Shown here: positions 1 to 6,543 of the stretch, piece after piece
How positions within the stretch are numbered: the stretch's first letter is position 1
How the letters are laid out: each line of letters opens with the position of its first letter
Assembly (NCBI GenBank): GCA_005798205.1
Contig: SYKJ01000091.1
Coordinates: 1-7,858 of the forward strand
Reading direction: 5' to 3'
Length of the DNA stretch: 7,858 nucleotides
Source: Bacteroidota bacterium
Lineage (GTDB): Bacteria > Bacteroidota > Bacteroidia > Flavobacteriales > Crocinitomicaceae
Translations under genes and position numbers: made by a program
The notes under the pieces: model-generated
What the model saw: only the letters and a program-made list of their open reading frames with translations
What the model was told of the DNA's origin: nothing
Database searches by the model: none

Positions 1-750
1 CTAATTACAACTGGCAAACCGCTTGTTGCAGGTTTCTGTGAGATTGAAAACGCTGATGTAGTGCGTGCTATTTATAAAAAACAAAAGGCATTTAAGTCGT
101 ATGGATTAGTTCATCACGACAGTAAAGATGCAAGAGGTATTGATGTTGCAATGATTTACGATAGTTCAAAACTAACTTTACTCGCCGATGGTTTCATTCG
201 CTTTGTGCTTCCGGGCGAAACAGAGCCAAGTTCTCGCGATATTCTCTGGGCCAAATACAAATTCAAAAAAGAAGTTCTCTTTGTTATGGTAAATCATTGG
301 CCAAGTAGGCGTTCAGGCACAGACGAATCCGAACCAAAAAGAATAAAAGCTGCAGAAAGTGCGGATCGATTTATTGATTCGTTAATAAAACAAGATCAAA
401 ATGTTAAAATCGTCTTTATGGGCGACCTAAACGATTATCCAAGTGATAAAGCACCGAAGATAATAGAAAGTAAATTAACACCTATGATTCTTAAATCCTC
501 AGGAGAATTTGGTGGCACTTACAACTACCAAGAGAAATGGGAAATAATGGACCATATTTTTGTTTCTAAAGGGTTATTAAACTTTGGAAAAACAAAGGTT
601 ATTCCTAATTCCGGAAAAATCTACTCGCCTGCATTTTTATTAAGTGAATACAAAGGAAACATTGTTCCATTTAGAACATACGGAGGAGTAAATTACTTGG
701 GAGGATACAGCGATCATTTACCTGTATCAATAAGTATTTCCTTAAAATAA
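1..750 (+). CDS. Endonuclease/exonuclease/phosphatase (EEP) family protein, 5' end missing
   Basis: The frame is open from the first base, so the gene starts left of the window; 249 residues and the TAA stop are visible. A GTG at position 61 could serve as a start but would cut off the conserved CEIEN motif (visible residues 13-17, with the probable metal-binding Glu14), so it is not the true start. Later EEP signatures appear in order: ARGIDVAMIYD (44-54), VNHWPSR with the catalytic-type His99 (97-103), GDLND (141-145), MDH (183-185) and the terminal SDHLP (237-241). All expected Mg2+-dependent phosphodiesterase/phosphatase residues therefore seem present. The closing stretch FRTYGGVNYLGGYSDHLP resembles EEP proteins common in Bacteroidota, many of them exported; the N-terminus that would show a signal peptide is off-window. 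The substrate (DNA, RNA, phospholipid or a small phosphoester) cannot be read from the sequence. The gene converges on ilvE with one base between stop codons. Confidence 0.9.
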   Translation, partial: LITTGKPLVAGFCEIENADVVRAIYKKQKAFKSYGLVHHDSKDARGIDVAMIYDSSKLTLLADGFIRFVLPGETEPSSRDILWAKYKFKKEVLFVMVNHWPSRRSGTDESEPKRIKAAESADRFIDSLIKQDQNVKIVFMGDLNDYPSDKAPKIIESKLTPMILKSSGEFGGTYNYQEKWEIMDHIFVSKGLLNFGKTKVIPNSGKIYSPAFLLSEYKGNIVPFRTYGGVNYLGGYSDHLPVSISISLK

Positions 751-751
751 A

Positions 752-1822
752 TTAGACTTTATAATTCCAAGAATGCGTGTCCTCAACTTTTCCTGTTTTA
801 AGGTCGCTTAGGTAATTTTTTATTTTATTGGATAAAGTTCGCCCTTCTAATGGCGGCAATTCTAAACGCTCATCACGGTAACCAATTATTAAAATTTGAG
901 CAATTGTAGCAGCTGTTCCTGCTCCGAAAGCATCTTCCAATGTTCCATTTCTTGCAGCAGTAACAATTTCTTCAACAGAAACTTTTCTTTCCTCTACTTC
1001 AACTCCCCAACTTCTTGCAATGTCAAACACAGTCTGTTTTGTAACCCCTCGTAAAATGGTGTCAGCCTCTTCAGATGGTGAAATAAGTTTTCCTCCAATT
1101 TGAAAAACAATATTCATCGTTCCTGATTCTTCAATGTATTTGTGTTCAATTGCGTCTGTCCAAACTAACTGATGATATCCTAGTATTTGGCATTGTTTGG
1201 CAGGATATAAGGAAGCACCATAATTTCCTGCTGCTTTTGCTCTACCTACACCACCTATAGCAGCTCGTGTATAATGCTCCTCTATTTTCACTCGAACTGG
1301 CTCGGAATAATAAACACCAACAGGAGCAGTAATGATCATGAACTTATAGGTTTCTGAGGGCTTAATTCCCACTCCTTCATCTGTTGCAAATAAAAATGGA
1401 CGAATGTAAAGAGAATACCCCTCATTTTTTGGAACCCAGTCCTTATCAACTTCAACTAATTTTCGAATTGCCTCCAAAAAAATTGCTTCAGGAACTGCTG
1501 GCATGCACATCCTCTCAGCAGATTCAGCAAAACGTTTCGCATTCATTTCAGGACGAAAAATTATAACTTCGTTTTGAATTGTACGATAAGCTTTTAAACC
1601 CTCAAAAATAGATTGACCATAATGCAAAGCAGATAAAGCTGGATGCATTGGAATTGGTGCAAAAGGAACAATCTTGCCTTCACCCCATTCACCATTTGCA
1701 TATTCCATGATAAACATGTGGTCAGAAAGAATTTTTCCAAATACTAAATTATCAAAATCAACTTGTGAAATTGTGGGATTTTGGTTCTTTTGAACTGAAA
1801 ATGAAATTGTGCTAACAGACAT
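752..1822 (-). CDS. ilvE: Branched-chain amino acid aminotransferase (class IV, type II)
   Basis: A 356-residue cytosolic PLP enzyme that transfers the amino group between leucine, isoleucine or valine and 2-oxoglutarate: the last step of their synthesis and the first of their breakdown. The length is normal for the type II (eukaryote-like) BCAT group. Visible hallmarks are HYGQSIFEGLKAYR (67-80), a substrate/PLP-pocket segment YIRPFLFATDEGVG (139-152), the PLP lysine Lys196 in GRAKAAGNYGAS (193-204), EESGTMNIVF (231-240) near the PLP ring nitrogen, LRGVTKQTV (258-266) and FGAGTAA (299-305). All key positions look intact. The ATG at 1822 is chosen because it gives a full-length N-terminus and lies just downstream of a Bacteroidetes-type promoter; no Shine-Dalgarno sequence is seen. 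The gene stands alone, not inside a visible ilv/leu cluster, diverges from recQ and meets the EEP gene tail to tail. A D-amino acid aminotransferase is less likely given the length and the extended C-terminal half. Confidence 0.95.
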   Translation of the reverse strand: MSVSTISFSVQKNQNPTISQVDFDNLVFGKILSDHMFIMEYANGEWGEGKIVPFAPIPMHPALSALHYGQSIFEGLKAYRTIQNEVIIFRPEMNAKRFAESAERMCMPAVPEAIFLEAIRKLVEVDKDWVPKNEGYSLYIRPFLFATDEGVGIKPSETYKFMIITAPVGVYYSEPVRVKIEEHYTRAAIGGVGRAKAAGNYGASLYPAKQCQILGYHQLVWTDAIEHKYIEESGTMNIVFQIGGKLISPSEEADTILRGVTKQTVFDIARSWGVEVEERKVSVEEIVTAARNGTLEDAFGAGTAATIAQILIIGYRDERLELPPLEGRTLSNKIKNYLSDLKTGKVEDTHSWNYKV

Positions 1823-1838
1823 AAATAATTATTGATTG

Positions 1839-1869
1839 CGAATATACTATTTCTAAATTACCTTTCAAA
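1839..1869 (-). promoter_or_regulatory. Bacteroidetes-type promoter for ilvE
   Basis: On the reverse strand TTTG (1866-1869) is followed after 19 nt by TATATTCG (1839-1846). This matches the Bacteroidetes housekeeping sigma consensus TTTG-N(19-21)-TAnnTTTG with one mismatch in the -7 box. Transcription would start near 1832-1834, giving a leader of about 10 nt before the ilvE ATG. The match is visible in the sequence; promoter activity is inferred. A second TTTG at 1870-1873 would give a longer 23-nt spacing. Confidence 0.6.
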
Positions 1870-1879
1870 CAAATTTTAA

Positions 1880-1905
1880 TTGCTTTTTGATTTCAATTAA
1901 CTTTA
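1880..1905 (+). promoter_or_regulatory. Weak candidate promoter for recQ-comEC
   Basis: TAACTTTA (1898-1905) resembles the -7 box TAnnTTTG with one mismatch at the last base, and it sits about 18 nt before the recQ GTG. The only upstream TTG (1880-1882) is 15 nt away, shorter than the usual 19-21, so support is weak. The position fits a short leader like the one proposed for ilvE on the other strand. The rest of the 101-bp divergent gap (1823-1923) holds no gene and no clear operator that I can see. Confidence 0.22.
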
Positions 1906-1923
1906 CCAAAATAATCATAATAA

Positions 1924-3795
1924 GTGAAGAAAAGTCGCGATATATTATTAAAATATTGGAAATACTCCTCTTTTAGACCTCAACAAGAGGAAATTATCGA
2001 TGATATTCTGACTGGTGCTGATGTTCTTGCACTTCTACCGACAGGTGGAGGGAAATCAATTTGCTTTCAAGTTCCAGGTTTAATTCGCGAGGGCATTACG
2101 ATCGTAATTTCTCCTTTGATAGCACTTATGCAAGATCAAGTTAAAAATTTAGAAGAACGAGGAATAAGAGCAAAAGCGCTGATTAGCGGAATGACTTACC
2201 GTGAGATTGACATACTTTTAGATAATGCTCGTTTTGATGGGATTGATTTTCTGTACACCTCTCCAGAGCGAATTCAATCTGAACTGTTTATTGAACGCTT
2301 CAAAAACATGAAAGTTGGACTAATTGTTATTGACGAAGCACATTGCATTTCAGAGTGGGGACATGATTTTCGCCCCTCATTTTTGAAAATTAAAGAATTG
2401 CGAACTTACCACCCTAAAACTCCGATTCTTGCACTAACAGCGACAGCGACAGATAAAGTTAGAAAGGACATAATTAAGCAACTAAACCTGAATAAGCCGA
2501 TTCTTCACGAAGCTTCTTTTGAAAGAAAAAATGTAAGCTATGAAATTTTTAAAACTGAAAACAAAATAGAACGAATCATTTCCTTTTGCAAGGATCACAG
2601 CGCAACAGGAATTATTTACTGTCAAACTCGAAAAAGTGTTAAAGAAATTGCAAGAATTTTATTGGCAAATTCAATTTCATGTGGCTTTTATCATGGTGGC
2701 TTGGGAAATGAAGAACGAAAAAAAATGCTGGATCTTTGGTTAAATGAAGATATCAAAATTATGGTTGCAACAAATGCATTTGGAATGGGTATAGACAAGC
2801 CAAATGTGCGTTTTGTTTTACATTACGAACTTCCACAATCTTTGGAGGCTTATTTTCAAGAAGCAGGGCGCTGTGGTCGTGATGGTGAAATGTCGCGGGC
2901 AATTTCTTTTGTTGAGCCAAATGATACCTCAGAACTTAAGAAAACAGTACAAGAAAAATTTCCTGAAAAAGTAACCGTGCACAACGCATACAAGGCCTTA
3001 TGTAATTATCTAAATTTAGCATTTGGATCTGGAAAAGATGAGACGTTTCATATCGACCTTAAAGAAATGTGTTCGAACTACAAATTAGATTACAAACAAA
3101 CATATAATTCATTAAAAATTCTTGAATTGAATGGAAACATCCAATTTTCAGAGGGATTTTTTCAAGCTACGAAAGTTAAATTTATTGTTGACAATAGCGA
3201 ACTGTATAACTTTCAAGTTCAATATGAAAAATACCGCGCCTTTACCACGCTATTGACTCGCTCATACTCAGGTATTTTTGACTATCACCAAACTATTCAA
3301 GAAAGTGAGATAGCAAAGAGAATTAAAATTTCTGAGCAACTACTTACAAACTATTTGGAGGAATTGGAGCGCTATACAATAATCGATGTGAAATTTAGAA
3401 GTAATCTTCCCACAGTCACTTTTGTTGAAGAACGACATACAGATCTTAATTTTCAACTTGCAGCAGCAGTATATCACGATAGAAAAAACAATGCACTTGA
3501 AAAAGTAAACCAGGTTATTGAATTAGTAAATAGTGAAGCATGTCGCGCACAACAAATAATCCACTATTTTGGTCAAGAGTCAACTAATTGCGGCATTTGT
3601 GATTGGTGCAAGAAAAATGATTCAAAGTTCAAATTATCAAACACCAAGCTTCTTCTATTTTTAAGCGAACCCAAATCAATTGGTGAATGCGCCGAATATT
3701 TTTCGTGTTCTGAGATTGAAATCAACAAACTACTTAGACCTTTAATCATAAAAGAAAAGATTGCATTTGAAAATGGCAACTATTATCTTCGATAG
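1924..3795 (+). CDS. recQ: RecQ-family ATP-dependent DNA helicase
   Basis: A 623-residue superfamily 2, 3'-5' DNA helicase acting in recombination and repair. The helicase core is complete: motif 0 FRPQQEEII (17-25), Walker A LPTGGGKS with Lys44 (38-45), motif Ia ISPLIALMQDQ (62-72), YTSPER (111-116), DEAH (137-140) followed by the RecQ aromatic-rich loop around W145-F149, LTATAT (171-176), motif V ATNAFGMGIDKP (282-293) and motif VI QEAGRCGRDG (312-321). The zinc-binding cysteines C540, C556, C559 and C562 (CRAQQIIHYFG then CGICDWC) lie about 220 residues after the core instead of shortly after it. The region between looks helical/winged-helix-like, and residues 571-623 look like a small winged helix. 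No HRDC domain is evident. The start is GTG, immediately preceded by an in-frame TAA; the first in-frame ATG lies beyond Walker A, so GTG is forced. The TAG stop abuts the comEC ATG, implying an operon. The family call is certain. Which paralogue role it plays is unknown, so the symbol is used in the broad sense. Confidence 0.95.
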   Translation: MKKSRDILLKYWKYSSFRPQQEEIIDDILTGADVLALLPTGGGKSICFQVPGLIREGITIVISPLIALMQDQVKNLEERGIRAKALISGMTYREIDILLDNARFDGIDFLYTSPERIQSELFIERFKNMKVGLIVIDEAHCISEWGHDFRPSFLKIKELRTYHPKTPILALTATATDKVRKDIIKQLNLNKPILHEASFERKNVSYEIFKTENKIERIISFCKDHSATGIIYCQTRKSVKEIARILLANSISCGFYHGGLGNEERKKMLDLWLNEDIKIMVATNAFGMGIDKPNVRFVLHYELPQSLEAYFQEAGRCGRDGEMSRAISFVEPNDTSELKKTVQEKFPEKVTVHNAYKALCNYLNLAFGSGKDETFHIDLKEMCSNYKLDYKQTYNSLKILELNGNIQFSEGFFQATKVKFIVDNSELYNFQVQYEKYRAFTTLLTRSYSGIFDYHQTIQESEIAKRIKISEQLLTNYLEELERYTIIDVKFRSNLPTVTFVEERHTDLNFQLAAAVYHDRKNNALEKVNQVIELVNSEACRAQQIIHYFGQESTNCGICDWCKKNDSKFKLSNTKLLLFLSEPKSIGECAEYFSCSEIEINKLLRPLIIKEKIAFENGNYYLR

Positions 3796-5769
3796 ATGAA
3801 AAATATAAGTGAAGATAAAACTTTGATTTTACCTCCCTTTTTTAAACAAGCGTTTTCTTATTTGTTCTTTTTTTATGCCTTAGGGATTCTCTCTTTTTTG
3901 GCATTTCCGGACTTAAATCTAAGTCCTTGGCTATTACTAATAATTCCCATCTACCTCTTAAATTGGTTAACTAAAAATAATAAACTCGAGCGCATTTCCT
4001 TTATTTTGGTTCTTGTAATTTCGCTCTTACTAATTGGAAATACGAGCATGGGCGAATTTTTTAAACGGAATTTAGCGCAGGAAAATACAATAGACTCACA
4101 ATTATTCGAAGCCAAAATTGAAGAATTTCAAAAAAAAGAAACCGGGTGGTCAAAGGGAATTGCGACTATTACAAGTTTTCCGAAATCAAAAGAAAAACTA
4201 AAACATAAGTTCAAAATTCTATTTTTTGCAGATGAAAAATTCAAAGGAGAAATCGATGATATTATTCTTGTTAATTCGTCATTATCGAGAATCGAAAATA
4301 AAAATAATCCTGGAGAATTTGATATGAAGCTTTATTGGCAAACGAAAGGAATTCAAAACATTTGTTTTATACAATTTGAGAATTACCAATTAGTCGATAA
4401 AAAAGAAGCAAGCTATTTTCAACAATTTATAAGAGGAATTCAAAAAAACTTTAATTCAATATTGGAGAAACATTTAAAAAACGAGGAGCTCTCCATCGCT
4501 AAAGCATTAATTTTAGGTGATAAGTCAATGTTGGACTCTGAAACTCGGAATTCCTTCACTGCAACTGGTGCCATGCATGTTTTAGCAGTTTCTGGCTTGC
4601 ATATCGGGCTAATTTTACAGGTGCTTTTATGGATTTCGAAATTATTTTACAGATTAATCTCCCGAAAAATAGCTATTATATTAATCGTTGTGCTTTTATG
4701 GATTTACGCTCTAATCACAGGATTTTCTCCGAGTGTGATACGTGCAGTTTTTATGTTCTCCGTTTTATCCTTAGCTCAAATTAGTGGGAGAAATTACAAC
4801 CCAATAAACACTTTGTTTTTTACGGCTTTTGTTTTGCTCTTATTTCAACCACTTTATTTATTCGATGTCGGTTTTCAATTGTCCTATTTGGCAATGCTTG
4901 GAATTTTTCTGTTTTATAAAAAAATTGAAACTTGGTATCAACCAAAAAACAAAATACTCCGCTACTTTTGGCAAGGAACGGCAATTGGCTTTGCAGCGCA
5001 AGCTATGACGACTCCTTTAACACTTTATTATTTCCATCAATTCCCCAATTATTTTGCATTAAGCAATCTTGGACTTATGTTGTTTTCAGGCGTAATTCTT
5101 GCCTTAGGTATTTTTATTTTTGTACTTCATTACATTCCTTTTATTGGTCAATTAAATGGAATATTACTATTCATTTCTGTATGGTTGATGTTTGTTTTTA
5201 TTCAATGGGTAGAAAAATTGCCAGGCGCAGTTGCATATGGATTTACACTTCAATTTCATATCGTTATTTTACTTAGTTTTTGTATCTATTTCTTACTTAA
5301 ATTAAATCTGGAAAAACAACATTGGAAAGTTTTTGCTTGTGTCTTTTTTATTACTCTATTAAGTGTAATTTACACTCGCTGGGAAAATTTAAATAGAAAG
5401 CATCTATGTATTTTCAACAATAATAACTTAGTATTTACTTTTAAAAAAGGTTCGAAAACACTCTGTTTTTATGACGCTGAGGAATCTGAAAAACACAAAG
5501 TGGAGTTCATGCTTGCATCCTATTCAAAATGTTATCCAGGTGAAATTGAATATATCTCAATCTATAAAAGAAATATGGAAGTAAAATTTGGGGAAGATGA
5601 AATCAGAATAAATAAATCTGAAACAGGAAAACTCTTAGAAATTAATAATCGAAAAATCCCAATTATTTACTCTAATAAAACAATAGAAAATACAAAAAAT
5701 GCTTTAAAAATGCCATGGATTGAAGGAAAAAATAGCTTGCAAAAAAAGAGTTTTTTTCTCTATTTATAA
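3796..5769 (+). CDS. comEC: ComEC/Rec2-family DNA-uptake channel protein, without MBL domain
   Basis: A 657-residue polytopic inner-membrane protein. In naturally competent bacteria ComEC forms the channel that passes single-stranded DNA into the cytoplasm. Two or three hydrophobic segments (about 15-82) precede a soluble DUF4131/OB-fold-like part (about 100-205) with the signature NPGEFDMKLYW (171-181). The Competence domain (about 230-510) shows ALILGDKS (237-244), HVLAVSGLHIGL (261-272), FSPSVIRA (310-317), FDVGFQLSY (356-364) and TTPLTLYY (405-412), with many hydrophobic segments. After a last membrane span (about 513-529) the tail is only about 130 residues of soluble, probably beta-rich sequence. 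It lacks the HxHxDH motif of the metallo-beta-lactamase domain found in the B. subtilis type. This shorter form is usual in Bacteroidota as far as I recall, so it is not read as a truncation. The ATG directly follows the recQ TAG with no Shine-Dalgarno sequence, suggesting translational coupling. Whether the organism is competent cannot be told here. Confidence 0.92.
   Translation: MKNISEDKTLILPPFFKQAFSYLFFFYALGILSFLAFPDLNLSPWLLLIIPIYLLNWLTKNNKLERISFILVLVISLLLIGNTSMGEFFKRNLAQENTIDSQLFEAKIEEFQKKETGWSKGIATITSFPKSKEKLKHKFKILFFADEKFKGEIDDIILVNSSLSRIENKNNPGEFDMKLYWQTKGIQNICFIQFENYQLVDKKEASYFQQFIRGIQKNFNSILEKHLKNEELSIAKALILGDKSMLDSETRNSFTATGAMHVLAVSGLHIGLILQVLLWISKLFYRLISRKIAIILIVVLLWIYALITGFSPSVIRAVFMFSVLSLAQISGRNYNPINTLFFTAFVLLLFQPLYLFDVGFQLSYLAMLGIFLFYKKIETWYQPKNKILRYFWQGTAIGFAAQAMTTPLTLYYFHQFPNYFALSNLGLMLFSGVILALGIFIFVLHYIPFIGQLNGILLFISVWLMFVFIQWVEKLPGAVAYGFTLQFHIVILLSFCIYFLLKLNLEKQHWKVFACVFFITLLSVIYTRWENLNRKHLCIFNNNNLVFTFKKGSKTLCFYDAEESEKHKVEFMLASYSKCYPGEIEYISIYKRNMEVKFGEDEIRINKSETGKLLEINNRKIPIIYSNKTIENTKNALKMPWIEGKNSLQKKSFFLYL
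5741..5757. terminator. A7-GAG-T7 inverted repeat at the comEC 3' end, possible weak terminator
   Basis: Seven A, the triplet GAG and seven T form a perfect palindromic arm pair with a three-base loop inside the last codons of comEC. It lies 12 nt before the comEC stop and 31 nt from the DUF2490 stop on the other strand. As RNA the stem is only A-U pairs, so a stable intrinsic terminator is doubtful. It is nevertheless the only hairpin-with-T-run-like element at this convergent junction, and could act weakly in either direction. It may simply be coding sequence (Lys-Lys-Ser-Phe-Phe). Confidence 0.2.
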
Positions 5770-5787
5770 ATATACTAGATTTTTGTA

Positions 5788-6537
5788 TTATTTCTTCGTG
5801 AAATCAACATTATAGCTTGTCGAAAGCCATAACGTATGATTTCGTTCAATATTGATGCCATCCGATTTGAATATCATTTGATTTAAATAACCAATCTGAA
5901 TATTAAAATTAGGATTAAATCTCCAACCTAAAGCAGAAATAAATCGATTTTGGTCTAATATATTTTTAGCGATTCCCTTCCCAAAACCCAGAAACAGTTC
6001 ATTATTTACATTCAGGAAAAGAGTATTGTTTGCCATTTCTTTTCGAGTTAAAGGCATGTTAATCATCATTCTGTAACGAATCCGGTTACGAAAATTATCT
6101 TTTCCTTGAACTAATTCTCCAAACGATTCGCTCCAATTATCAATCAATCGTTGTTCCATACGGTAGCGATGCTGCATATCAAAACGACCATATTGATTCT
6201 TTAAATTTATCTGCTCCCAAATACGATTTTCAGTGGTTTGGTGGTTGATTGGTTGGGCTCCATACTGATATGAAATAATAGAAGCATATCCTGCAGTAAA
6301 AGAAATAGCTGAGTTATAGTGGTAATCCAACCCAACACGAAGTAAAGATTGTTGCCAGTCATTGAATAATTCAGCTCTTCTCCATTGGTACTCAGTATGT
6401 ACTCCAAATTTATTACTTAATTTATGATTTCCAGTATACAAAATCCAAGCATTGTTTTGATTTGAAATCAATTTTTGTGCAAAGCTCCCTCCTACTAAAA
6501 ATAATAAGACCAATGATGTAGAAATTAACTTTTTCAT
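5788..6537 (-). CDS. DUF2490 family outer-membrane beta-barrel-like protein
   Basis: A 249-residue exported protein of unknown function. Residues 1-20 form a clear Sec signal peptide (MKK, a hydrophobic core, then GGSFA before Gln21, the likely cleavage site). The mature part has the DUF2490 pattern: an early Trp (W31), alternating amphipathic strands with Arg/Tyr-rich turns such as HRYRMEQR (123-130) and NRIRYRMM (141-148), FLNVNNELFLGFG (174-186), and paired strands to the end (ALGWRFNPNFNIQIGYLNQ, 202-220; LWLSTSYNVDF, 236-246). This suggests a small outer-membrane barrel of about ten to twelve strands. The ATG lies 6 nt after the PAP2 stop with no Shine-Dalgarno sequence, so it is probably the last gene of the obg-PAP2-DUF2490 transcript. 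Its stop faces the comEC stop 18 nt away. Function is not known for this family; association with the neighbouring phosphatase is only positional. Confidence 0.85.
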   Translation of the reverse strand: MKKLISTSLVLLFLVGGSFAQKLISNQNNAWILYTGNHKLSNKFGVHTEYQWRRAELFNDWQQSLLRVGLDYHYNSAISFTAGYASIISYQYGAQPINHQTTENRIWEQINLKNQYGRFDMQHRYRMEQRLIDNWSESFGELVQGKDNFRNRIRYRMMINMPLTRKEMANNTLFLNVNNELFLGFGKGIAKNILDQNRFISALGWRFNPNFNIQIGYLNQMIFKSDGINIERNHTLWLSTSYNVDFTKK

Positions 6538-6543
6538 TTTTTA

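Noticed and set aside
61..63. GTG at position 61 as the start of the EEP gene
   Set aside because: The in-frame sequence before it encodes the conserved CEIEN metal-binding motif, so the gene begins off-window.
1384..1566. 60-codon open frame on + inside ilvE
   Set aside because: It lies entirely antisense to a well-supported aminotransferase and shows no recognisable domain or promoter.
1823..1923. Small RNA, riboswitch or tRNA in the ilvE-recQ divergent gap
   Set aside because: Only 101 bp of very AT-rich sequence with promoter-like boxes; no cloverleaf or strong hairpin could be drawn by eye.
2437..2454. Tandem ACAGCG-like hexamer repeat in recQ
   Set aside because: It encodes the conserved helicase motif III (LTATAT); the repeat is explained by the protein sequence.
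3573..3779. 68-codon open frame on - inside recQ
   Set aside because: It is antisense to the RecQ zinc motif and C-terminal tail; no family resemblance.
4932..5276. 114-codon open frame on + in another frame of comEC
   Set aside because: It overlaps the conserved Competence domain in a shifted frame; Cys/Ser/Phe-rich composition is typical of a shadow frame.
3796..5769. comEC as a truncated pseudogene because the MBL domain is missing
   Set aside because: The Competence domain is intact, the frame is open, and MBL-less ComEC proteins of this length are usual in Bacteroidota.
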